A stretch of 64,000 bases of DNA from Polaribacter sp. SA4-10 (lineage in GTDB: Bacteria > Bacteroidota > Bacteroidia > Flavobacteriales > Flavobacteriaceae): positions 1,240,001 through 1,304,000 of the forward strand of contig NZ_CP019331.1 of assembly GCF_002163835.1 (NCBI RefSeq), read 5' to 3'. A program made the position numbers and the translations under genes. The notes under the pieces are model-generated. The model had not been told where the DNA came from, did not search any database, and worked only from the letters and a program-made list of their open reading frames with translations. Within the stretch, counting starts at the first letter, position 1. Each line of letters starts with the position of its first letter. This document shows positions 56,480 to 62,644 of the stretch, one piece after another.

Positions 56480-56911
56480 TTATACCTCTTTTACATATTT
56501 AAACACAATTTTCTTAAAATTTAGGAAATCACTTTTAAAAGAATCCATTCTATCTTTAAGTTGACGATGCATTACTCTATAAATTGCATCAAATAATCCT
56601 TTTTCATTTTGTTGCAGCCTATATAATAATTTTTCATGTGCAACAATATCATTCTCTATATACTTAAAGAGGTTGGCATGTAGGTCATCTAAGTAGTCCA
56701 GAATTTTTATAAAATCTTGTTTATGATCATCTTGAGATTTTTTTACCTTAAGTAAATTATCTAAAAGTTGAATCTCATCTTTCCAAAAAGCAATGGTCTC
56801 TAACCATTCTTTACTTTCTAAATGTAAAATATTAAGTCCAACTTCTAATAACATTGCTGCCTTTGAATTTAAAACTTCTGTATTCATGTTTTTAAGTTTG
56901 ATAATTTTCAT
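56480..56911 (-). CDS. Helical cytosolic protein of unknown function
   Basis: A 143-residue, all-helical protein starting MKIIKLKNMNTEVLNSKAAM. It has no signal peptide. Several histidines in helices (ILHLESKEW, DDHKQD, DLHANLF, AHEKLLYR, MHRQLKD) recall hemerythrin-like bundles, but the metal-site spacing cannot be confirmed. The open frame extends to 56941; ATG at 56911 or at 56887 is more likely because the predicted transcript starts near 56959. A dyad promoter at 56964-57006 puts it in the same apparent regulon as the BON protein encoded divergently. Confidence 0.65.
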   Translation of the reverse strand: MKIIKLKNMNTEVLNSKAAMLLEVGLNILHLESKEWLETIAFWKDEIQLLDNLLKVKKSQDDHKQDFIKILDYLDDLHANLFKYIENDIVAHEKLLYRLQQNEKGLFDAIYRVMHRQLKDRMDSFKSDFLNFKKIVFKYVKEV

Positions 56912-56963
56912 TATTAATGAATGTCTTATTCTTCTAATCAAGAAACTAGATCATCAGAAATAC

Positions 56964-57006
56964 AAAGTTTTAACTTTTAAAAACAAAAAAACATGACGGA
57001 AGTCAT
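56964..57006 (-). promoter_or_regulatory. Crp/Fnr-type dyad promoter of the helical protein gene
   Basis: On the minus strand TGACTTCCGTCA (56995-57006) is followed by exactly 23 bp and AAACTTTG (56964-56971), seven of eight matching TAnnTTTG. It reads away from the BON gene. Confidence 0.65.
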
Positions 57007-57061
57007 TAAACCAATCGTTCTAATTGCTAAAAAAAATAAAAAATAAAAAAATCACCACAAC

Positions 57062-57104
57062 TGATGTGAATCATTTCCAGAGACTAAACCCTAAAGTAAA
57101 TTTG
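57062..57104 (+). promoter_or_regulatory. Crp/Fnr-type dyad promoter of the BON gene
   Basis: TGATGTGAATCA (57062-57073), then 23 bp, then TAAATTTG (57097-57104), a full match to the Bacteroidota -7 element. The predicted start near 57109 puts the dyad centre at about -41, the class II activator position. Confidence 0.75.
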
Positions 57105-57142
57105 AAGCAAATAATTATTGTTTAATTAAAATATTATAAATT

Positions 57143-57811
57143 ATGAAAACAGATGTAGAAATTAAAGAAGATGTATTAGATGAATTAGCATGGCAACCTA
57201 GTATTGATGAAACTCAAATTGGAGTTATTGTTGAAAACGGTGTAGTAACCCTTAGTGGTGTAGTTAATAATTACTCTAAAAAACTAGCTGCAGAAAAAGC
57301 AGTAAAAAATGTTGAAGGCGTAAAAGCAGTAGCTGAAGATATTGAAGTTCTTTACGGAATTAGTTACAAAAAAACAGACAAAGAAATTGCAAAAGCTATT
57401 GTAAATGCTTTTGAATGGAACTCTTCTGTTCCTGAAGAAGAAATCTCCATAAAAGTTGAAAATGGTTGGGTTTTTCTATCTGGTGAAGTACAATGGATGT
57501 ATCAAAAAAATGCTGCAAGAAATGCCATTAAAAACTTATTAGGTGTAAAAGGTGTAAGTAATTCTATTAAATTAGAAAATAATATTGAACCCAAAGAAGT
57601 AAAAGATAGAATTAAAAAAGCATTTCATAGAATGGCAACTCTTGATTCAAATGCTATTACTCTTGAAACTCATGGTCATGCTGTTACATTACGTGGTAAA
57701 GTACATTCTATTAAAGAGAAAGAAGATGCAGAAACAGCAGCATATAATGCTCCTGGAGTTTACGACGTTAAGAACGAGCTTAAAATAGAATACAGAACAG
57801 AATATGCTTAA
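57143..57811 (+). CDS. Three-BON-domain protein
   Basis: A 222-residue protein made of three BON domains (about residues 3-70, 78-146 and 150-218). Each has the pattern of a helix, VENGVVTLSGVV- or VENGWVFLSGEV-type strand, a lysine-rich helix and a final valine-rich strand (GVKAVAEDIEV, GVKGVSNSIKL, GVYDVKNELKI). No signal peptide is visible, which is unusual because many BON proteins such as OsmY are periplasmic; this one is probably cytosolic. BON domains are thought to bind phospholipid or membranes and are often stress-induced. It has its own dyad promoter and a strong terminator. Confidence 0.88.
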   Translation: MKTDVEIKEDVLDELAWQPSIDETQIGVIVENGVVTLSGVVNNYSKKLAAEKAVKNVEGVKAVAEDIEVLYGISYKKTDKEIAKAIVNAFEWNSSVPEEEISIKVENGWVFLSGEVQWMYQKNAARNAIKNLLGVKGVSNSIKLENNIEPKEVKDRIKKAFHRMATLDSNAITLETHGHAVTLRGKVHSIKEKEDAETAAYNAPGVYDVKNELKIEYRTEYA

Positions 57812-57844
57812 AACTTATTGTTACTAAGTATTATTTTATTTAGT

Positions 57845-57888
57845 AAATAACCCTGACTTTAGTAATAAAGTCAGGGTTATTTATTTTT
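57845..57888 (+). terminator. Intrinsic terminator of the BON gene
   Basis: A perfect 17-bp stem, 57845-57861 with 57866-57882, has a 4-nt loop and is followed by a T-rich tract on the plus strand. Confidence 0.92.
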
Positions 57889-57905
57889 TTTTAATTCAAA
57901 AAAAA

Positions 57906-57937
57906 AAAAGATAATTCGTTTCTACGAATTATCTTTT
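57906..57937 (-). terminator. Intrinsic terminator of the dodecin gene
   Basis: AAAAGATAATTCGT (57906-57919) pairs perfectly with ACGAATTATCTTTT (57924-57937). On the minus strand it is followed by a long T run (the A run at 57898-57909), so it ends the dodecin transcript. Confidence 0.85.
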
Positions 57938-57999
57938 AATATTAATAAGAAGTATCTTATCTTAAAACTGACCTTAGAAGCTAACTAAAAAAACGTAAC

Positions 58000-58209
58000 T
58001 CAATGAGAATCCATAATACCAAAACATACTTTTGTAGTTACTCTATATTCTGCTATTTTATTATTATTTACAGTCACTTGCATATCTTTAACATATACCG
58101 ACTTTATATTTTTTACCGTTTTTGATGCTTCGTTAATAACATTTTGTACTGCATCTTCAAAACTCACGGTAGAGTTTCCTAAGACTTCAATTACCTTTAA
58201 TACTGACAT
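58000..58209 (-). CDS. Dodecin family flavin-binding protein
   Basis: A 69-residue dodecin, starting SVLKVIEVLGNSTVSFEDAV and continuing EASKTVKNIKSVYVKDMQV, then an EYRVTTKVCF strand. Dodecins are small beta-alpha-beta-beta proteins that assemble into hollow dodecamers and store or buffer flavins such as FMN or riboflavin. Length and layout are normal. It is transcribed towards the BON gene, ends at a perfect hairpin and has a dyad promoter at 58241-58283. It probably belongs to the stress regulon of this island. Confidence 0.93.
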   Translation of the reverse strand: MSVLKVIEVLGNSTVSFEDAVQNVINEASKTVKNIKSVYVKDMQVTVNNNKIAEYRVTTKVCFGIMDSH

Positions 58210-58240
58210 GATATTTAATTTTATATTGTTAATAAAGTAT

Positions 58241-58283
58241 TAAAGTTAACGGTTAATACAATCTTAAGAAATGACCTTGGTCA
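58241..58283 (-). promoter_or_regulatory. Crp/Fnr-type dyad promoter of the dodecin gene
   Basis: On the minus strand TGACCAAGGTCA (58272-58283), then exactly 23 bp, then TAACTTTA (58241-58248), seven of eight matching TAnnTTTG. The predicted start is about 27 bases before the dodecin ATG. Confidence 0.75.
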
Positions 58284-58323
58284 CTACCTCTTCTTTATAC
58301 TATTATAATTCATAGAAAACCAT

Positions 58324-58345
58324 TTAACTGACCTAGGTCAGTTAA
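58324..58345. promoter_or_regulatory. 22-bp perfect palindrome with dyad core
   Basis: A perfect 22-bp palindrome whose core TGACCTAGGTCA (58329-58340) is the same kind of dyad as the ones in the promoters, flanked by TTAAC and GTTAA. No -7 element lies at the 23-bp distance on either strand. It may be a second, upstream site for the dodecin promoter, 57 bp from the first. Confidence 0.6.
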
Positions 58346-58489
58346 ATAATTTATGCTTTTATTGTTTAAAAATAAAATAGATAGATTAGAAGCGAGGTGA
58401 ATAACCTTAATTGTTTTGCCTTCAAACTGGAAGTTTAGCTTCCCGTTTCTAATTTTAATTTTATAATTTATTAAAAAAAATCACGCAAC

Positions 58490-58532
58490 TGATCTAGATC
58501 ATTTTCTAAATTAAAATACGGGTATATCTTAG
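58490..58532 (+). promoter_or_regulatory. Dyad promoter, repeat unit 1
   Basis: TGATCTAGATCA (58490-58501), 23 bp, TATCTTAG (58525-58532). Confidence 0.7.
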
Positions 58533-58537
58533 CTGTA

Positions 58538-58746
58538 TAATTAATAGGAAACGTTCTTTGAAAAACATATAAGTATAGATTTTGATGTAGTAATACCCCA
58601 AAATCTTAAAGGTGTCTGACTTCTTTTTAAACCTTGTTTTTTTTGTGTTGACTTAGTAATAAGTATGTACCTAAAAGCTGTAAGTGGTCCTAAAGTAATA
58701 CAATGCCTTTTAGAAAACCAGAACATTTTGGTGTTCTGGTTTTTAT
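58538..58746 (+). ncRNA. Putative small RNA, copy 1
   Basis: Predicted from the promoter 58490-58532 to the terminator stem AAAACCAGAACA (58714-58725) with TGTTCTGGTTTT (58732-58743). Internal pairing: AGATTTTG with CAAAATCT, and CTAAAAG with CTTTTAG. The T tract before the centre has eight T here and seven in other copies, so no reading frame is kept. No ribosome site or conserved start is seen. Transcription is inferred. Confidence 0.6.
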
Positions 58747-58979
58747 TTAAAAAATAATTAAAATATTGATCTTTTTTTGCTGTAAAGTGAGTAAGATCGT
58801 TATGAAGGGATTGACTTAATTTTTCGTCAAAAATTCATTTGTTTTATATTCTAGCAATAGCGTGTTTAAACACATTGAATTCATGGTTTAAAATAAATTA
58901 ATCTCAACATAGGAAACGGGAGGCTAAGCTTCCCGTTTCTAATTTTAATTTGATAATTTATTAAAAAAAATCACGCAAC

Positions 58980-59022
58980 TGATCTAGATCATTTTCTAAA
59001 TTAAAATACGGCAATATCTTAG
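58980..59022 (+). promoter_or_regulatory. Dyad promoter, repeat unit 2
   Basis: TGATCTAGATCA (58980-58991), 23 bp, TATCTTAG (59015-59022). Confidence 0.7.
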
Positions 59023-59027
59023 CTGTA

Positions 59028-59238
59028 TAATTAGTAGGAAACGTTCTTTGAAAAAGATATAAGTATAGATTTTGATGTAGTAATACCCCAAAATCTTAAA
59101 GGTGTCTGACTTCTTTTTAAACCTTGTTTTTTTTGTATTGACTTAGTAATAAGTGTGTACCTAAAAGCTGTAAGTGGTCCTAAAGTAATAAAATACCTTT
59201 TAGAAAACCAGAACATTTTGGTGTTCTGGTTTTCTTTT
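59028..59238 (+). ncRNA. Putative small RNA, copy 2
   Basis: As copy 1. Terminator stem AAAACCAGAACA (59204-59215) with TGTTCTGGTTTT (59222-59233), followed by CTTTT. The internal T tract has eight T. The hairpin before this unit (58913-58939) has one A-to-G change that keeps a G-U pair. Confidence 0.6.
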
Positions 59239-59467
59239 AAAATAATTAAAGTACTGGTCTCTATTTGCTGTAAAGCGAGTAAGATCGTTGTGAAGGGATT
59301 GACTTAATTTTTAGTCAAAAATTCTTTTGTTTTATATTCTAGAAATAGCGTGTTTAAACACATTGAATTAATGATTTAAAATAAATTAATCTCAACATAG
59401 GAAACGGGAAGCTAAGCTTCCCGTTTCTAATTTTAATTTGATAATTTATTAAAAAAAATCACGCAAC

Positions 59468-59510
59468 TGATCTAGATCATTTTCTAAATTAAAATACGGC
59501 TATATCTTAG
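59468..59510 (+). promoter_or_regulatory. Dyad promoter, repeat unit 3
   Basis: TGATCTAGATCA (59468-59479), 23 bp, TATCTTAG (59503-59510). Confidence 0.7.
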
Positions 59511-59515
59511 CTGTA

Positions 59516-59723
59516 TAATTAATAGGAAACGTTCTTTGAAAAACATATAAGTATAGATTTTGATGTAGTAATACCCCAAAATCTTAAAGGTGTCTGACTT
59601 CTTTTTAAACCTTGTTTTTTTGTGTTGACTTAGTAATAAGTGTGTACCTAAAAGCTGTAAGTGGTCCTAAAGTAATAAAATACCTTTTAGAAAACCAGAA
59701 CATTTTGGTGTTCTGGTTTTCTT
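59516..59723 (+). ncRNA. Putative small RNA, copy 3
   Basis: As copy 1. Terminator stem 59691-59702 with 59709-59720. The internal T tract has seven T. Units 3 and 4 share the CTTAAAAAAAAACAATTAAAG tail sequence variant (59721 onward), so they are the closest pair. Confidence 0.6.
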
Positions 59724-59957
59724 AAAAAAAAACAATTAAAGTACTGGTCTCTATTTGCTGTAAAGCGGGTAAGATCGTTGTGAAGGGATTGACTTAATTT
59801 TTAGTCAAAAATTCTTTTGTTTTATATTCTAGCAATAGCGTGTTTAAACACATTGAATTAATGATTTAAAATAAATTAATCTCAACATAGGAAACGGGAA
59901 GCTAAGCTTCCCGTTTCTAATTTTAATTTGATAATTTATTAAAAAAAATCACGCAAC

Positions 59958-60000
59958 TGATCTAGATCATTTTCTAAATTAAAATACGGCTATATCTTAG
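59958..60000 (+). promoter_or_regulatory. Dyad promoter, repeat unit 4
   Basis: TGATCTAGATCA (59958-59969), 23 bp, TATCTTAG (59993-60000). Confidence 0.7.
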
Positions 60001-60005
60001 CTGTA

Positions 60006-60213
60006 TAATTAATAGGAAACGTTCTTTGAAAAACATATAAGTATAGATTTTGATGTAGTAATACCCCAAAATCTTAAAGGTGTCTGACTTCTTTTTATAC
60101 CTTGTTTTTTTGTATTGACTTAGTAATAAGTGTGTACCTAAAAGCTGTAAGTGGTCCTAAAGTAATACAATGCCTTTTAGAAAACCAGAACATTTTGGTG
60201 TTCTGGTTTTCTT
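60006..60213 (+). ncRNA. Putative small RNA, copy 4
   Basis: As copy 1. Terminator stem 60181-60192 with 60199-60210. The internal T tract has seven T. One A-to-T change in the CTTTTTATACC region is private to this copy. Confidence 0.6.
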
Positions 60214-60448
60214 AAAAAAAAACAATTAAAGTACTGGTCTCTATTTGCTGTAAAGCGGGTAAGATCGTTGTGAAGGGATTGACTTAATTTTTAGTCAAAA
60301 ATTCTTTTGTTTTATATTCTAGCAATAGCGTGTTTAAACACATTGAATTAATGATTTAAAATAAAATTAATCTCAACATAGGAAACGGGAAGCTAAGCTT
60401 CCCGTTTCTAATTTTAATTTGATAATTTATTAAAAAAAATCACGCAAC

Positions 60449-60491
60449 TGATCTAGATCATTTTCTAAATTAAAATACGGCTATATCTTAG
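60449..60491 (+). promoter_or_regulatory. Dyad promoter, repeat unit 5
   Basis: TGATCTAGATCA (60449-60460), 23 bp, TATCTTAG (60484-60491). Confidence 0.7.
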
Positions 60492-60496
60492 CTGTA

Positions 60497-60706
60497 TAAT
60501 TAACAGGAAACGTTCTTTTAAAAATATAAAAGTATAGATTTTGATGTAGTAATACCCCAAAATCTTAAAGGTGTCTGACTTCTTTTTAAACCTTGTTTTT
60601 TTGTGTTGACTTAGTAATAAGTGTGTGCCTAAAAGCTGTAAGTGGTTCTAAAGTAATAAAATGCCTTTTAGAAAACTAGAACACTTTAGTGTTCTGGTTT
60701 TCTTTT
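60497..60706 (+). ncRNA. Putative small RNA, copy 5
   Basis: The most diverged copy. Its terminator reads AAAACTAGAACACTTTAGTG onward (60672-60701); the changes turn a U-G pair into C-G at the top of the stem and a C-G into a U-G lower down, so the hairpin is kept. It is followed by CTTTT. Other differences lie in loops or single strands. Confidence 0.6.
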
Positions 60707-60965
60707 AAAAAATAATTAAAATATTGATCTTTTTTTGCTGTATAGCGAGTAAGATCACTATGAAGGGATTGACTTAATTTTTAGTCAAAAATTCTTTTGT
60801 TTTATATTCTAGCAATAGCGTGTTTAAACACATTGAATTAATGATTTAAAATAAATTAACCTCAACATAGGAAACGGGAAGCTAAGCTTCCCGTTTCTTT
60901 TTTAATAAGGTTTTAATTTCTATAAAATTTAAAAAATAGTTATTCAATTTCACTTTGTAAAAGCG

Positions 60966-61003
60966 ATATTATTATCCGTCTAGGTATAAACGAATAATAA
61001 TAT
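60966..61003. other. AT-rich hairpin after the receiver-Crp gene
   Basis: ATATTATTAT (60966-60975) pairs with ATAATAATAT (60994-61003), with a further CGT-ACG pairing after one mismatch. It is a possible 3' end structure for the gene at 61037 on the minus strand; no long T run follows. Confidence 0.4.
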
Positions 61004-61036
61004 TTCTGAAGTAAAAGTATTCAATATCAAATTAGT

Positions 61037-62110
61037 TTAATCAATAAAATTTGCTAAATACTCTAAACTTTCTTTGTCTTTCAAAATTATTTTTCTACTA
61101 GAATTAATGGTTATTAATCCCTCTTGCTTAAACTGTGTTAACATTCTAATAGCAGTCTCTGTAGCTGTACCAATAATTCCTGCAAAATCTTCTCTAGAAA
61201 TATTTATACCAGCACTTTCTTTATCAATTAAAAGCCCATTATCAAGCAATTTTAATAACGTTTTAGCAGCCCTCTGTCTTACGGGTGCATATGCCATGTT
61301 TTTTAATTTCTCTTGAACATCTATTAAATTATTAGAAATCATATTTATAAATTTACTCGAAACAACCTTGTTCTCATAAAGTAGTTTTATAAAATCTGTC
61401 TTTGGTATTTCACAAATTTCTGCATTCTTCAAAACCACTGCAGAATCAACATAAACACCTTTATCGCTTAATAAGGATAATTGGCCAATAAAATCTCCAG
61501 GACCATAAAGACCTGTTACAAATTCTTTCCCAGAATCTGTTGTTAGAAAAGTTTTTATGGCACCACTTTGAATAAAGTATAAATTATGAGCTGCTGAACC
61601 TTCCATATAAATACTTTCCTTTTTTATATAATTATAAATACTTAAATCTTGAGTTAAACTCTCAAAACTTATGTACTCTGATGCTTCATCTATAAAATCA
61701 TTTAGACCTTTAACATTTTTTGAAAACTCTTTTTTTAAAAAATCATGTTTTTTTAAACGAGATTCTATTGCCTTAAGTAAGTCTTTTTCTTCAAATGGTT
61801 TGGTTAAATAATCATCTGCTCCCAAATTCATACCTTTTCGTATATCTGACTTTTCTGTTTTGGCTGTTAAAAATATAAAGGGAACACTTGCCGTTTTTTT
61901 TGAACTACTTAAAGCCTCTAACACTCCATATCCATCTATATCTGGCATCATAATATCACAAATAATCAAGTCTGGTTTAACTTTGTTTGCTATCTTAATA
62001 CCAACTTTACCATTTTGAGCTGTTGCAACATTATAATTTGCTAATTCGAGTATCTCAGCAATATTCTCCCTAACATCTTCATTATCTTCAATTATTAATA
62101 CTTTTTCCAT
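61037..62110 (-). CDS. Response regulator fused to Crp/Fnr-type transcription factor
   Basis: A 357-residue regulator. Residues 1-120 are a receiver domain: acidic residues 8-12, phospho-acceptor Asp52 in IICDIMMPD, Thr82 and Lys104. Residues about 150-270 are a cyclic-nucleotide-binding-like domain, with SGAIKTFLTTDSGKEFVTGLYGPGDFIGQLSLLS. Residues about 285-355 are a Crp-type helix-turn-helix: ISREDFAGIIGTATETAIRML, where Glu and Arg four apart match the base-contacting pair of Crp and Fnr. Fnr-type N-terminal Fe-S cysteines are absent, so it is controlled by phosphorylation, not directly by oxygen. It has its own dyad promoter, so it may regulate itself. Confidence 0.92.
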   Translation of the reverse strand: MEKVLIIEDNEDVRENIAEILELANYNVATAQNGKVGIKIANKVKPDLIICDIMMPDIDGYGVLEALSSSKKTASVPFIFLTAKTEKSDIRKGMNLGADDYLTKPFEEKDLLKAIESRLKKHDFLKKEFSKNVKGLNDFIDEASEYISFESLTQDLSIYNYIKKESIYMEGSAAHNLYFIQSGAIKTFLTTDSGKEFVTGLYGPGDFIGQLSLLSDKGVYVDSAVVLKNAEICEIPKTDFIKLLYENKVVSSKFINMISNNLIDVQEKLKNMAYAPVRQRAAKTLLKLLDNGLLIDKESAGINISREDFAGIIGTATETAIRMLTQFKQEGLITINSSRKIILKDKESLEYLANFID

Positions 62111-62312
62111 CGTAATTTATATATTAATTTGTAATAAATATATTTCTTAAAATATAATTTTCCATAAACAAATAGACTTTGCATTAGTTTCTATATATAA
62201 TTCTCACCTTAAACTTACTCTTCTAATTTTTGAATATTTTTATTAAAAAAGTTAAAACAAAGGGTATACCAGGTTTTATTTTTCATTTATAACACAAAAT
62301 ACATTAGAGCTT

Positions 62313-62355
62313 TAAAATTACGCTTATGTATTAAAAAACAATATGATAACTATCA
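62313..62355 (-). promoter_or_regulatory. Crp/Fnr-type dyad promoter of the receiver-Crp gene
   Basis: On the minus strand TGATAGTTATCA (62344-62355), 23 bp, then TAATTTTA (62313-62320), seven of eight matching TAnnTTTG. The leader to the ATG at 62110 would be about 200 nt. This suggests autoregulation. Confidence 0.65.
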
Positions 62356-62502
62356 TAATCTATAATAAATATTTTTTAATTGATGATTTTTTTATGTATC
62401 GTATAAGGAATTGGTAGCTGCTATGATGGTTTATAAAAAACTTACGTCAATCTAAATTAAGGTACAGAATTTACTGTGTGCTACCTCATCGCTAATTTAG
62501 TG

Positions 62503-62619
62503 ATGGAACAAAATCATATTTCAGAACAATGCGAATTTGTCAAAACACAAAAACAAGTTGTTCTTAAATTATTAAAAAATAAAAGAGATAAAATCTGGAA
62601 AAATTACCTAGAATTATAG
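62503..62619 (+). CDS. Possible small basic ORF in the 62,111-62,644 gap
   Basis: The 534-bp gap between the regulator and the ATPase contains the dyad promoter at 62313 and little else. A 38-residue frame starts ATG at 62503: MEQNHISEQCEFVKTQKQVV, then lysine-rich to LEL. The in-frame sequence is open back to 62461. No known domain and no promoter or partner evidence; it could be a remnant or chance. Confidence 0.2.
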   Translation: MEQNHISEQCEFVKTQKQVVLKLLKNKRDKIWKNYLEL

Positions 62620-62644
62620 CTTAAAAAATCAAATAATTTCAAAC

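Larger units (their letters stand above)
58424..60900 (+). repeat. Tandem array of five units of about 490 bp
   Basis: This 2.5-kb region has no gene. Five near-identical units follow each other head to tail; the dyad TGATCTAGATCA recurs at 58490, 58980, 59468, 59958 and 60449, giving periods of 490, 488, 490 and 491 bp. Each unit contains, in order, the dyad, a -7-like TATCTTAG 23 bp later, about 190 bases, a terminator hairpin, about 165 bases including GTGTTTAAACAC, and a 27-nt hairpin whose arms are GAAACGGGAAGCT and AGCTTCCCGTTTC. Hairpins of this kind are at 58913, 59401, 59891, 60382 and 60871; the one at 58424 is degenerate. The last is followed by six T. Confidence 0.95.

Noticed and set aside
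58541-59216. Two 61-residue minus-strand frames in repeat units 1 and 2
   Set aside because: They are antisense to the predicted RNA, exist in only two of five copies and break in the others through small indels and changes. They have no start signal and no protein-like composition.
58424-60900. CRISPR array
   Set aside because: Units are about 490 bp, near identical along their length, without short repeats and unique spacers, and no cas genes are present.
58424-60900. Tandem transposon or insertion sequence
   Set aside because: There is no transposase frame, no terminal inverted repeat pair bounding a unit, and no target duplication that I can see.
61037-62110. Oxygen-sensing Fnr
   Set aside because: The cluster-binding cysteines are missing and a receiver domain occupies the N terminus, so direct oxygen sensing is not supported.
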